NCBI RefSeq assembly: GCF_004792695.1
Contig: NZ_SRXU01000002.1
Span: forward strand, 186,001-250,000
DNA from: Sphingomonas naasensis
GTDB taxonomy: Bacteria > Pseudomonadota > Alphaproteobacteria > Sphingomonadales > Sphingomonadaceae
Length of the DNA stretch: 64,000 nucleotides
Reading direction: 5' to 3'
Shown: positions 34,483 to 42,888 of the stretch, one piece after another
Position numbering within the stretch: position 1 is the stretch's first letter
How the letters are laid out: each line of letters starts with the position of its first letter
The notes under the pieces: generated by a model
Seen by the model: the letters and a program-made list of their open reading frames with translations, nothing else
What the model was told of the DNA's origin: nothing
Databases searched by the model: none
Made by a program: the position numbers and the translations under genes

Positions 34483-35523
34483 ATGAAGCATAAAACCAAG
34501 CACTCCACGCGCCCGCCGACAGGCAAGCGCCCGATCTCTCCTCGTGCCAGCTTCGTCTCACGCCAAGCACAGGGGCTGGGCATAGGCGCGGCCGGGCTGC
34601 TGACGAGCGCGCTGGTCAATCAGGTCAACCGGCGCCGGGCCGAGACGAAGACGCCCCCTGCGGGCGCCTTTATCGAAGTCGACGGCATCCGACTCCATTA
34701 TGTGGACCTTGGGGAAGGGCCGGCTGTCGTGCTACTGCATGGCAACGGCGTGACGCTGCAGGATTTCGAGGCGAGCGGCGTCCTTGGCCTCGCTGCCGCC
34801 AAGCATCGCGTCATCGCTTTCGACCGGCCTGGTTTCGGATATAGCAACCGGCCACGATCCACCGTCTGGACTCCAGCGGCGCAAGCCGACCTTATAGCGC
34901 GCGCTCTGGCGCAGCTGGGCGTGCAGCAGGCCGTCGTCCTGGGCCACAGCTGGGGTGCGATGGTAGCGTTGGCGATGGCGCTCAACGATCCTGCGCTCGT
35001 CAGCGGGCTGGTGCTCCTTTCAGGCTATTATTACCCCACGGCGCGCCCCGATCCGCTGCTCGCCTCGCTCTCGGCCCTTCCGGTTGTCGGCGACCTGATC
35101 GCGATGACGGTATCGCCGCTTCTCGGACTCGCGACCGGCCCGGCGGCGCTGAAGTTCAGCTTCGCCCCCGCGCCGGTGTCCGAAAAGATGGCCGATTTTC
35201 CCATGGGCCTGGCTCTGCGCCCGTCGCAAATGCGCGCTGCGGCCGCCGAAGGTGCGATGATGGTGCCCGCAGCGATCGCGCTGGCCCGCCGATTCGGCGA
35301 GCTAACCTTGCCGGTGATCGTCATGGCGGGAGAGGGCGACCTCGTCACGCATGCGGCGAAGCACGCTGAACGGCTTGCCGGTGAGTTGAGCGGTGCCGAG
35401 CTGCGCATAGTGCCGCATCAGGGGCATTTTCTGCATTATGCTGTTCCCGAAGAGGTTGTGGCTTCCATTTCCGCACTGACCACAGGACCGGCAGAAAACG
35501 CTAATAAAGGGAAGGGCTCGTGA
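34483..35523 (+). CDS. Alpha/beta hydrolase
   Basis: 346 residues with an N-terminal basic region and one hydrophobic stretch (GLGIGAAGLLTSALV), then a classic hydrolase domain: HYVDLGEGPAVVLLHGNGV with the oxyanion loop, nucleophile Ser in VVLGHSWGAMVAL, and catalytic His in VPHQGHFLHYAVPEEV. The order of motifs is that of haloalkane dehalogenase/epoxide hydrolase-like enzymes, but no substrate can be assigned. The N-terminal helix may anchor it to the membrane. Confidence 0.87.
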   Translation: MKHKTKHSTRPPTGKRPISPRASFVSRQAQGLGIGAAGLLTSALVNQVNRRRAETKTPPAGAFIEVDGIRLHYVDLGEGPAVVLLHGNGVTLQDFEASGVLGLAAAKHRVIAFDRPGFGYSNRPRSTVWTPAAQADLIARALAQLGVQQAVVLGHSWGAMVALAMALNDPALVSGLVLLSGYYYPTARPDPLLASLSALPVVGDLIAMTVSPLLGLATGPAALKFSFAPAPVSEKMADFPMGLALRPSQMRAAAAEGAMMVPAAIALARRFGELTLPVIVMAGEGDLVTHAAKHAERLAGELSGAELRIVPHQGHFLHYAVPEEVVASISALTTGPAENANKGKGS

Positions 35524-35875
35524 GGCCGTTCATCTAGCATTTCCCCTCGTGCCGACTAGGCAGTGAGCGACCGCGACCGAGCGAATGCGGAAAGCTCCAG
35601 TGCAGGGGTCCATGACCCGAGCAGTCTAGCACGATCGAACGACTGCTTTCAGGAATGAACTGGCCTGGTCGGAACGACCACAATTGGGGCGCTTTGCCGA
35701 CCGGCAGCTCATCCCTAAACCAGCTCGGCGGCTCTTGGGCCGGTTGCTGACTGACGGCTTTCAGCCCGTTCGGCATCGATAGCGGACGTTAGGCTCCAAG
35801 AGCTGCACCTGCACGCCGGGCCGCTTTTGCCTCACCCGACCGGTGTGGGCTATCGAACCGGTCTCAGCGGTCCGA
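35524..35875. repeat. Intergenic stretch with degenerate dispersed element
   Basis: No convincing gene. It includes AACGACCACAATTGGGGCGC (about 35672), close to AACGTCCGCAATTGGGGCGC near 42165, and GACGGCTTTCAG (35753-35764) followed by GCGGACGTTAGG, words shared with other gaps in the window. Confidence 0.45.
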
Positions 35876-36673
35876 TCACTCTGTTGCGGCAAGGATGACG
35901 GAAACCGTCTCGTCCGGCTGATCCCACATCGGAAAATGCCCGCTGGCCTCGAACCAGTGCAGATCGGCGGAAGGAAAGGCGGCTTTTGCCCGCGCTGCCT
36001 GCTGCGGCAGACACAGGCGGTCGTGCCTGCCCCAACCGATCAAGATACGACGGGCAGGATCAGCAGCCGGGCCGGCTTGCTCTGGTCCGTTCGCAAGGTC
36101 ACGCACCAGGGCGTCGAACGTCGGCGTTGTACTCAGGCTTTCCAGCTCCGTCGCAACGACCTTCGGATCGAGCGCCCAAGGACGGGCCGACAGCTGCGCC
36201 AGCAACGCCGTGCGCGATGCGGCGTTCTTGCTCAATATCGGCAGGAGGGGCCGGATTGCCCGAAGCAGCCGCCCCGAAACGCCAATGGTGGTCTTGAAGA
36301 ACGTGCGCTCCCAACCGCGCCAAAAACCGCCTGGATCAAGTGCCACCACATTGCCGACGCGGCCACGCCGGGCGAGCTCAAGCACGATCCGCGCGCCCAT
36401 TGAGCTTCCGACGACGTCGACGCCCTCCAGTCCCTTGTCCGCGATATATCGCTCGACGCTGTCGACGAGGCCCTCAAAGGTCCCGCTATCGGGCTCTGCC
36501 GGTGTGGCTCCATGCCCCGGAAGGTCAACCGCAATCACTGTTCGTTCGGCGCTGAGGAGCCCCATGATATTGCTCCATGACTGCCAGCTCCCGCCGAGAC
36601 CGTGAACAAGAAGCAGCTTGCGGCCGGCGCCGCGTTGGACCTGATTCATTTGGGAACTCCGATTGGTCGCCAC
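35876..36673 (-). CDS. Alpha/beta hydrolase
   Basis: 265 residues: RKLLLVHGLGGSWQSWSNIM at the N-terminus (oxyanion), nucleophile Ser in VDVVGSSMGARIVLEL, acid in IGWGRHDRLCLP, and His in FEASGHFPMWDQPDETV. No signal peptide. A typical small cytosolic hydrolase of the BphD/peroxidase-like superfamily; substrate unknown. It is divergent from the hemerythrin gene. Confidence 0.86.
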   Translation of the reverse strand: MATNRSSQMNQVQRGAGRKLLLVHGLGGSWQSWSNIMGLLSAERTVIAVDLPGHGATPAEPDSGTFEGLVDSVERYIADKGLEGVDVVGSSMGARIVLELARRGRVGNVVALDPGGFWRGWERTFFKTTIGVSGRLLRAIRPLLPILSKNAASRTALLAQLSARPWALDPKVVATELESLSTTPTFDALVRDLANGPEQAGPAADPARRILIGWGRHDRLCLPQQAARAKAAFPSADLHWFEASGHFPMWDQPDETVSVILAATE

Positions 36674-36781
36674 TGAACAATCGGGAGCAGCTTTCGGCCC
36701 AAATCCAACCGCGAGCCCATACGGGGCGTGTGCACTTGCCGCAGGTTAGTGAGATATAGCCGCCAACGCGGTTTGAAGAGG

Positions 36782-36806
36782 GGAACATGCCTCGGTCGCA
36801 CTGGTT
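36782..36806 (+). promoter_or_regulatory. Candidate EcfG-type (general stress) promoter
   Basis: GGAAC, a 16-base spacer, then GGTT, close to the EcfG consensus GGAAC-N16/17-CGTT. It is about 50 bp upstream of the hemerythrin gene, the only such match noticed in front of a gene in this window. Confidence 0.45.
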
Positions 36807-36854
36807 CTACTCCTTGAGAAAACAGCCGTTTTTTCCTCAACAGGAGGAATTTGC

Positions 36855-37394
36855 ATGTCCGTGCTCGACCAGATGATCGCTGCTGTCACGCCCCCGGAAA
36901 GTGACGAGGCGCGGCAGGAAGCGCGCGCGAAAGCACGGGCCGTCGCTGGACCAGGCGGATGGTTCGCTACGATCCTCGATCATCATTTGCTGCTCGAAGA
37001 TGCGTTCGCGGCGACCAAGGCGGCGAGTAATGCAGCTTTGCGCACCACTGCGCTCAAGCATCTTGGCGTGATCCTGACGGGCCATGCGATCGCCGAGGAA
37101 GCGGTGGTCTATCCCGGCCTGGGGGAGGCGGGCGAAAAGGGCCATGCCACGATGGGCTATAACGAGCAGGTGATGGTGAAAATGCAGATGGCCATGCTCG
37201 AAAAGCTCGATCCGATGAGCCAGGATTTCGACGACAAGCTCGAGCATATCCGCGGCGCTGTCGCGCACCACATGTACCAGGAAGAGGGAACGTGGTTCAT
37301 CGAGCTGTCGGAAAAGGCGCCGGCGGCGGATCAGGCAATGATCACGAAGCGATATCAGGAGGAATGGTCACGCTATGTCGGCGCGGATGCCTGA
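36855..37394 (+). CDS. Hemerythrin HHE-domain protein
   Basis: 179 residues. Di-iron helix motifs are visible: DHHLLLEDAF (about 47), LTGHAIAEEAVVYP (about 81) and VAHHMYQEEGTWF (about 143), which supply His and Glu ligands. AGGAGGA lies before the ATG. Family members bind oxygen, NO or peroxide via a di-iron centre and are often stress-induced, fitting the EcfG-like promoter upstream. It is cytoplasmic. Confidence 0.88.
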   Translation: MSVLDQMIAAVTPPESDEARQEARAKARAVAGPGGWFATILDHHLLLEDAFAATKAASNAALRTTALKHLGVILTGHAIAEEAVVYPGLGEAGEKGHATMGYNEQVMVKMQMAMLEKLDPMSQDFDDKLEHIRGAVAHHMYQEEGTWFIELSEKAPAADQAMITKRYQEEWSRYVGADA

Positions 37395-37530
37395 TACGGG
37401 CGATGAGTTTTCATACTGCTGATACATGGGCCGTCCCGCGAGGGGCGGCGTTTCTTTACCCATAGTTTGCGTTGCACCACCGAAAAGCGGCGCAATGCCG
37501 CCTAAAGTTGCAGCGGCGCGTTGCGTGGTG

Positions 37531-37803
37531 ATGACCGATACCATCGAGGATCTCCAATGCAGGATGGACGCGGCGGCGAGTGCTCTCGATTTCGAGGAGG
37601 CGCGGCGTATTCGTGACCGCATCAACCTGATGCGAGGCGGAGCAAGTACTGGAGAGGCCGCACAGGCCGACACGTCGGGTTTGGTCCGCCAGCAGCCGGG
37701 CGCCATGGGACTTGGCACAAGCCGACAGCGGCCAATTCCCCCGCCAGGATGGAAGCCGCCGTCGAAGCCCGATCTCAAGACGTCCGGCCGGAAACGGAAA
37801 TGA
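37531..37803 (+). CDS. UVR (UvrB/UvrC motif) domain protein
   Basis: 90 residues from ATG 37531. The UVR motif is MDAAASALDFEEARRIRDRI, a helical hairpin that in UvrB and UvrC mediates their interaction. The C-terminal tail (QPGAMGLGTSRQRPIPPPGW) is a conserved feature of short alphaproteobacterial UVR proteins. Its precise role is not known. Overlaps the next frame by ATGA. Confidence 0.82.
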   Translation: MTDTIEDLQCRMDAAASALDFEEARRIRDRINLMRGGASTGEAAQADTSGLVRQQPGAMGLGTSRQRPIPPPGWKPPSKPDLKTSGRKRK

Positions 37804-38117
37804 CGATCGACGTCGCAAGTGTCGCCGTGGTGCGCCTGCTCGCCGAACGTGCGTCCGGGGCGACGATGTGTCCAAGCGAGGTCGCACGAAAGATCGCAGG
37901 AGAAGCGTCTGGTATGATGAGGCGGATTGGCGTAGAATACGGAGAGCATTGGCGGACGTCCTGCGCCCCGAGAAGCGAAATTGCGCACGTACAAATTGCG
38001 CGCTACCGTATTGACTTCGTGACTAGCGCAGCGCTGCTGCGACACGCTCCGCGCCCGCCTCGTCGAAGCTGGCGATGTCGATCGGCCGGCCTCCCAAGGC
38101 GTCATCAACCCCATTGA
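37800..38117 (+). pseudogene. DUF3253-like protein, probably frameshifted
   Basis: Starts MTIDVASVAVVRLLAERASG followed by MCPSEVARKIAGEA, the N-terminal half of DUF3253. The family next has a Trp-Arg helix, and this appears in a different frame (WYDEADWRRIRRALADVL at about 37913-37966), so a frameshift near 37910 is likely. The remaining frame runs antisense into the ParS-like gene and is not conserved in type. ATGA overlap with the UVR gene supports a once-functional operon. Confidence 0.55.
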
Positions 38118-38289
38118 GAAAACGCAGCGCAGCCTCGCGGTCGGGGAAATACTGGAACGCCAGCAATGCGATCCGCGACTGCCGCGCATGAACCTCGGGC
38201 GCCAGCTTCGTGCGCGGCGATGCCCGGAAGCGCCTGCGGGCCACCTCGTCGGACGCGGTTCCAACCGCGATCTGCGTGATTGCCCCCAT
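38023..38289 (-). CDS. MbcA/ParS/Xre-type antitoxin domain protein
   Basis: 88 residues from ATG 38289. The C-terminal half reads LLAFQYFPDREAALRFLNGV, then DALGGRPIDIA, and GAERVAAAL, which is the toxin-binding (DUF2384) domain of ParS/MbcA/Xre antitoxins. An N-terminal helix-turn-helix is not clear, and no RES-domain toxin lies next to it. It is coupled to the 56-aa gene by a TAATG junction. It may be an orphan antitoxin or a diverged regulator. Confidence 0.62.
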   Translation of the reverse strand: MGAITQIAVGTASDEVARRRFRASPRTKLAPEVHARQSRIALLAFQYFPDREAALRFLNGVDDALGGRPIDIASFDEAGAERVAAALR

Positions 38290-38459
38290 TAGCGCGCAAT
38301 CGCCGGGATGCGGGCGCCAAGAAGCTGTTGCAGATCGCGAATCCGCTGCGCGTATTCGGTCGCAAATGCGCGGTGCGAAGCCCTTGAAGCGACGCACGGC
38401 GTCGCCTCGGCGCGCATCAACGATATCTGATGTCGGGAGAGGAGATAGTTGAGATCCAT
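38289..38459 (-). CDS. Small conserved hypothetical protein (56 aa)
   Basis: Reads MDLNYLLSRHQISLMRAEAT, then CVASRASHRAFATEYAQRI. The MDLNYL-RHQIS start is a pattern I recognise from short sphingomonad proteins, and AGATAG/GGAG-like bases precede the ATG only weakly. Its stop overlaps the ParS-like start. Function is unknown. About 300 bp further upstream hold no recognisable gene. Confidence 0.62.
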   Translation of the reverse strand: MDLNYLLSRHQISLMRAEATPCVASRASHRAFATEYAQRIRDLQQLLGARIPAIAR

Positions 38460-38756
38460 AGTCACGCCTCGTTCAATGCAAGCGAGAACATGACGGACCC
38501 AGTCACCGGCGCTTACAGATCGAAAGCCGCTGATCATACCGATATGGGGACGCCGCACGCGCTTCGCAACCACTGTCGGTCCCAAGGCTGCGGATACGGC
38601 GGGAAGCCTCGGCCCGGCCGGATCGTTCGACGCACCCCCGCCGCCCGCGTCCAGAAGCCAGAACATGGCACGCCCCGACACCGCATGCAGCCTGCCGATC
38701 AGAATCTCGGATGCTCGTTTGCCCCGATCAGATCGCACGAACCGCGGAATGCGTAG

Positions 38757-39041
38757 TCACCGGTGCGGCGGTACGCTCGGCAGATCGAGGCAGTAGCCCA
38801 GAACGCGCGCTATCCGCACAGTTGCAAGATAGTCCACCTGGAGTCTTCCCTTAACGCGAACCCAGATGCGCTCGCCGACCATGTCCTGCGATGCGACCCG
38901 CGCGAAATGCTCGGTCGGCGTGATATCGATATGTGCCGATTCGATCACCTGCTCGGGTATTGCCGCCGCTTCGAGCTGGAGCAGGACATCGGTCGGCTGC
39001 TCGAACCAGTAATCGAGGCTGGCCTGGATCGCGAGGCTCAC
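38757..39041 (-). pseudogene. Transglutaminase-family protein, N-terminal fragment
   Basis: 94 codons (from GTG 39041): SLAIQASLDYWFEQPTDVLL, EAAAIPEQ, EHFARVASQD and GRLQVDYLATVRIARVL. This matches the N-terminal beta domain of a second, distinct type of transglutaminase-like protein found in sphingomonads, and stops right after PSVPPHR, before any catalytic core. The rest of the gene is not visible downstream. It is therefore a remnant. Confidence 0.6.
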
Positions 39042-39161
39042 CGCAGCGTCGCTCGCTCGAGGCGCCGGGCATTGCTGGTCGCGGCGCAGTGATCGAGCGC
39101 ATGCAACCCCCACCACGCCCCGGCCGACAACAGTCCGGTGATGCCCTTCCTCAAGCCGAGG

Positions 39162-39353
39162 TCACGCGAGCAGTCGCAGCAACGGTTCGCGGGCGTAGAA
39201 GCGTTGCGACGCGGCTTTCACAAATGCGCTATCGAGTCCGGTGACCCCGTCGTCGGGAACCACACCCGCCTTGTCGAGCAGCGGCTGCGCCGCGTCGCTC
39301 GCACCGATCGCCTTCAGGTGACCGAAGGCGTTCATCACGAACTCGACCGCAGC
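39162..39353 (-). pseudogene. katE C-terminal remnant
   Basis: 64 codons in one frame: EFVMNAFGHLKAIGASDAAQ, PLLDKAGVVPDDGV, then AFVKAASQRF and REPLLRLLA before a stop. It aligns with the end of the DJ-1-like domain of the large catalase at the left edge ([19 protein letters not shown] there) but is not a recent copy. No catalase core is found upstream. It marks the loss of another katE gene here. Confidence 0.72.
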
Positions 39354-39490
39354 ACCTTCCTTGCGATTCTCACCATGGTCTTGTTCTGGACGCTCAGCTT
39401 GATGCGAAGCCTCGCCTGCCCGATCAGAGCATGATGGTGCCGGCTCGGCTGACCCCGAATGACGTGTCGCCCTTAGCTACCTCGGCAGAG

Positions 39491-39655
39491 TCAGGGCCGC
39501 GGCGACTGGCTGCCGTCGTAAACGCTCCTCTCCTTCCGCAATCGACGGCGGTAGGTGCGCGCGTGCGAATGGTAGATGGCGTAGCTGACACCACCTGCTG
39601 CCAGAAGCGTCATGATCAGCATCAAGGCGTAGGCGATGATCAATCGAGTTTCCAA
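39491..39655 (-). CDS. 54-aa single-pass membrane protein, paralogue of 28049-28216
   Basis: From TTG 39655: ETRLIIAYALMLIMTLLAAG (membrane helix) and a basic tail RTYRRRLRKERSVYDG. It overlaps the transglutaminase 3' end exactly as its paralogue does. Retention of this small frame in both copies supports a conserved functional link. Confidence 0.68.
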   Translation of the reverse strand: METRLIIAYALMLIMTLLAAGGVSYAIYHSHARTYRRRLRKERSVYDGSQSPRP

Positions 39656-40420
39656 GTGCCATCCTTTGCGTTGGGATCGGCACGGTTCGCGATCGAGACC
39701 GTGACCTCCACCGTCATGCCGAGAAAGCTGTCCGCCGCGCCCACATAGCGGCCGTCGACCGGACTCAGTTGCGCGATGCTGCGGCCGACCGCGACGGGAA
39801 CCAGATGAGCTTCGCCCATGCGGCCATTGGTGGGATCGAACGCGATCCAGCCTGCACAAGGCAAATAGACCTCTGCCCATGCATGCGTAGCACCGTGCTG
39901 GTCGCTCGCGTCACATGCGCCATCCGAGACCGGCGGATCGATTAGATAGCCGGAGACAGCGCGGGCGCCGAAGCCGAGATGCCGCACACCGTCGATGAAC
40001 AGCGCGGCAAGGTCGCGGCATGAGCCCGATCCGAGATCGAGTGTCTCCTGCGGCGACTGCGTGCCTGCTTCCTCGCGGGCGATATAGGTCATGCCGATGC
40101 GGGCGGCTGCATTCACGTCCTGCAGCAGCGACAGGGTGTCCGTCTCGGCGCCGAGCACCAGCGCGCGCGCCCAAGCCGCGAGCCGTCCGTCGGGATCCGG
40201 ATGCCCCGGCATCAGCAGCGCGCCGAGGCCCAGCCGCTCCTCGTCCGAATAGTCGAATGGATAGCGGTGCGCATGCGGCGCGATCTTGAGGATCGGCCAG
40301 GCGCTGGCAGTCTGTTCGACCGTCACCCGGTTTGTGATCACCAGGCGTTCCGCCGGAAGTGCAAAGGAGGCCGTTGCGACAAGGTTGCCGAAGACGTCCT
40401 GCGTCCACTCGATCTCGCCC
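39640..40420 (-). pseudogene. 5'-truncated transglutaminase-like protein (second copy)
   Basis: About 260 codons, from IEWTQDVFGNLVATASF to the end. Catalytic Cys (SGSCRDLAALF), His (GATHAWAEVY) and Asp (FDPTNGRMGE) are intact. The first about 50 residues found in the other copy (MRLQILHVTTYAYRAP onward) are missing; instead the frame reads into antisense DNA of the esterase fragment. The open frame with an artificial start at 40584 could still make a chimeric protein. It shows the uninterrupted order of the gene that is split at 28201-29305. Confidence 0.78.
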
Positions 40421-40424
40421 GCGG

Positions 40425-40997
40425 GTTCCCTATGGCACGGCCGCATCGATCCCCGAGGCGTTCGATCGCATGCGCGCGCATGGTGGCCCCCCTGCGGAAG
40501 CGCTTGGCACCCTCGTATCCGCTGCATCATCACATAACGGCCCGTGGCCCACGATATCGGTGTGGCACGGCGACCGCGACGCAACCGTGAGCCACCGGAA
40601 TTCTGCGCGCATCGTCGAGCAATGGCGTTCGATCCATCAGCTCACGCGCGAGCCGAACGCGGTGCAGCGCATCGATGGCCATCTCCGTCGGGCGTGGCAC
40701 GACACCCACGGTCGCGAGGTTGTGGAGGAGTACTGCATTACAGGTCTCGGTCACGGCACCCCGCTGAGCACCTCGGGCGCGAACGCGTGCGGCACCGCGG
40801 GGCCGTACATGCTGGAGGCCGGGATTTCCTCGACGCGCCGGATCGCAGATTTCTGGGGCCTGATCACCGCACCGGCCGAAGAGCTGCCTGAGCCTGCGCC
40901 TCAGTCTCGCGGTGCGCCGCCCCGATCAAGGCCCGCTCCCGGCGGCGTAGGAGGCGTGATAGAAGATGCCTTGCGCGCCGCCGGCCTGATGCGGTGA
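40425..40997 (+). pseudogene. 5'-truncated PHB depolymerase-family esterase (second copy)
   Basis: Matches the esterase at 30609-31730 from about its residue 174 (PYGTAASIPEAFDRMRAHGG) to the end (IEDALRAAGLMR). The nucleophile Ser and oxyanion region are missing, so it cannot be active. It is joined head-to-head with the truncated transglutaminase at about 40420-40425. Confidence 0.85.
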
Positions 40998-41481
40998 GCG
41001 CAGCGCCGGACGAAAGTCAATGGCGGGCCTAAATATCGACAGGGTGAGCGGACTGCACAACTGCGCGCTACTAGCTACAAGCCGTCGTCATTCTGATCGC
41101 CGCAGTATTAGCGCCCTCGACACGTAGCGATCGTGTGCGGCATCGAACGGAAGCCATCGGCGCCACGCCACCAAAAGCCTCCGGTCTGCTATTTACTCAA
41201 TTCTAGGCAGTTGCGGGGAGGTATCTCCATTCGACCGCCTGCGCGCCGATGCCGCGGTGGTTAATGTTGAGGGGGGCGCCTCCCTCTCAGACGGTTCTGT
41301 AATGAACTTGGCGCTACGACTTACAATCGCCGTCGGGCTTCCCATATCGGTGAGGCTGACGTCGCATGCGACGGATATCGGGCCGCTTCAGCTCCTCCCC
41401 ATGTCCCTTTCTAGCCTTACCGAAGCCGGGATGCGCCGCTGTTGGCGCACGCCCGTCATGCATGGGACAAAGGATACCCAT
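40998..41481. other. Long untranslated stretch before the cold-shock gene
   Basis: No gene recognised. The part nearest the cold-shock gene may form a long structured 5' leader, usual for this family. No specific promoter was identified. Confidence 0.4.
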
Positions 41482-41688
41482 ATGATCACCGGCACCGTGA
41501 AATTCTTCAACAACGACAAAGGTTTTGGCTTCATCGCGCCGGACAGCGGCGGGGGTGACGCCTTTGTCCACATCTCGGCCGTCGAGCGTGCAGGCATGCA
41601 AACGCTCGATAAGGATCAGCGCGTTTCCTACGATCTCGAGACCGATAATCGGGGCAAGACTTCGGCGATCAATCTTCAGGCCGCCTGA
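41482..41688 (+). CDS. CspA-family cold-shock protein
   Basis: 68 residues: ITGTVKFFNNDKGFGFIAPD with RNP1-like KGFGFI, and DAFVHISAVE with RNP2-like FVHI. A nucleic-acid-binding OB fold that acts as an RNA chaperone. AAAGGA lies eight bases before the ATG. Length is normal. Confidence 0.95.
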   Translation: MITGTVKFFNNDKGFGFIAPDSGGGDAFVHISAVERAGMQTLDKDQRVSYDLETDNRGKTSAINLQAA

Positions 41689-41700
41689 AGCTTAACGGAT

Positions 41701-41726
41701 CGGGCGGGCACGCAGGTGCTCGCCCG
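41701..41726 (+). terminator. Hairpin after the cold-shock gene
   Basis: CGGGCGGGC and GCTCGCCCG pair with one G-U around an 8-base loop, followed by a weak AGCATTTC run. Confidence 0.5.
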
Positions 41727-41775
41727 AGCATTTCAGATTGAGTGGGGAAGCCCGCTCCAGTGAACGGAGGGCGTC

Positions 41776-42039
41776 TTGTCAAGAGCGATCAATCTCAGTG
41801 CCGCCAGAGACCATGTTCTCGCCACCTGCGCCAAGCGAAAGATCGGCATCAGAGACCATGTTCTCGCCACCTGCGCCAAGCGAAAGATCGGCATCAGTGC
41901 AATCGAAACCCTGCAGTCCGGCGGAACGCGCGTGGTCATGAACAATGCCGATGATACCGCAATCCTCGCCAAGATATATGGCCGCAAGGTGATTGCCGGT
42001 GGTGTCTTGCGCGTGCCCACGCGCATGGGAAGGCTATAG
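41776..42039 (+). CDS. Small hypothetical protein with internal duplication (87 aa)
   Basis: TTG start behind GGAGGGCG. Residues about 11-25 (RDHVLATCAKRKIGI) are repeated immediately, through a perfect 45-bp in-frame tandem duplication. The rest (AIETLQSGGTRVVMNN, then DDTAILAKIYGRKVI) matches short sphingomonad proteins that, as I recall, have only one copy of the repeated helix. Function is unknown. Upstream is the cold-shock gene with a terminator in between. Confidence 0.65.
   Translation: MSRAINLSAARDHVLATCAKRKIGIRDHVLATCAKRKIGISAIETLQSGGTRVVMNNADDTAILAKIYGRKVIAGGVLRVPTRMGRL
41806..41895 (+). repeat. Perfect 45-bp tandem duplication
   Basis: 41806-41850 is repeated without a mismatch at 41851-41895, inside and in frame with a coding sequence. 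Absence of any divergence points to a very recent event. Confidence 0.95.
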
Positions 42040-42888
42040 GACGGGAATGATGAAGTTCGCCTGCGGTAGCACTCGCAACCGTTCGCCGCGGCGCGCATTG
42101 GTATCGAGAACGGCGGCTATCGCACGAACGGCGGCTTTCGGAATCACCGGCGACCAGGCTGAACGTCCGCAATTGGGGCGCGTAGCAGTCGACGGCCGCC
42201 GAGGGCCGAAATCGGGCCGCCAGCTGCCAGTCCGCTTATGACTTGAGAGCTTTGATAGCTGCCATTCGTCGGCGCACGAACGGAGTGACCACTAACGCAA
42301 CGGTTGCGGACGTTTTGGCCCAATGCTGTCATTCGATAACAAAGTCTACGTTGGAGATGCCCGAACCTAGTTGCGTCGGTCGACGACATAACCACTTCAA
42401 TTTGACCAACTGGGATCAACCGCTCACCACCCGATCTCGGACATCCCGGCGGCGAAAGCGGACGCCAAAAGCCGCCTGACCACTGATGCCCTGCTTGCGG
42501 ACAACCATCGTAATGATTGTCGCGATCGTGCCGAACAAGGTACCTTCCAGCCATTCAACCACGGCGACGACGAACGCTCGAACCGGCAAAATCCCTCAGC
42601 GTGGGCAGTGGGACCACGCCACAGTTGAGGCCAGAAACGCGGCTGCAAAAAATCGGTGAATCCGGCATCTGCCTACCATGCGCACAGCTCTGGGGCGGAG
42701 CAAGGGAGACTTCGCGCCTAACTGCTCAATAACTATCCAAAAAGTGTTGCGCAGGGACAGGGCTTCCGCTCACATCGTTCGCGAAACGAAGACCGATTCG
42801 CCACGGGGTTCGCGCGAAATCACGACAACCTATCGAATTCGAAATCTTACGGCGGTCGGCATATTGCTAGACATGGGGGAATTCTCGA
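42040..42888. repeat. Gene-free 850-bp stretch with copies of the degenerate element
   Basis: No gene was recognised. It includes GGCGGCTTTCGGAATC (42130), AACGTCCGCAATTGGGGCGC (about 42162), GAAATCGGGCCGCCAGCTG (about 42211) and GCGGACGTTTTGGCCCAATG (about 42308), words that recur in other intergenic regions here. It precedes the RHS cluster. Confidence 0.5.

Noticed and set aside
35534..35776. 80-codon minus-strand frame between hydrolase genes
   Set aside because: No ribosome binding site or conserved pattern; the DNA matches the dispersed intergenic element.
41806..41895. Tandem repeat as a CRISPR-like array
   Set aside because: Only two adjoining units without spacers, inside a coding frame.
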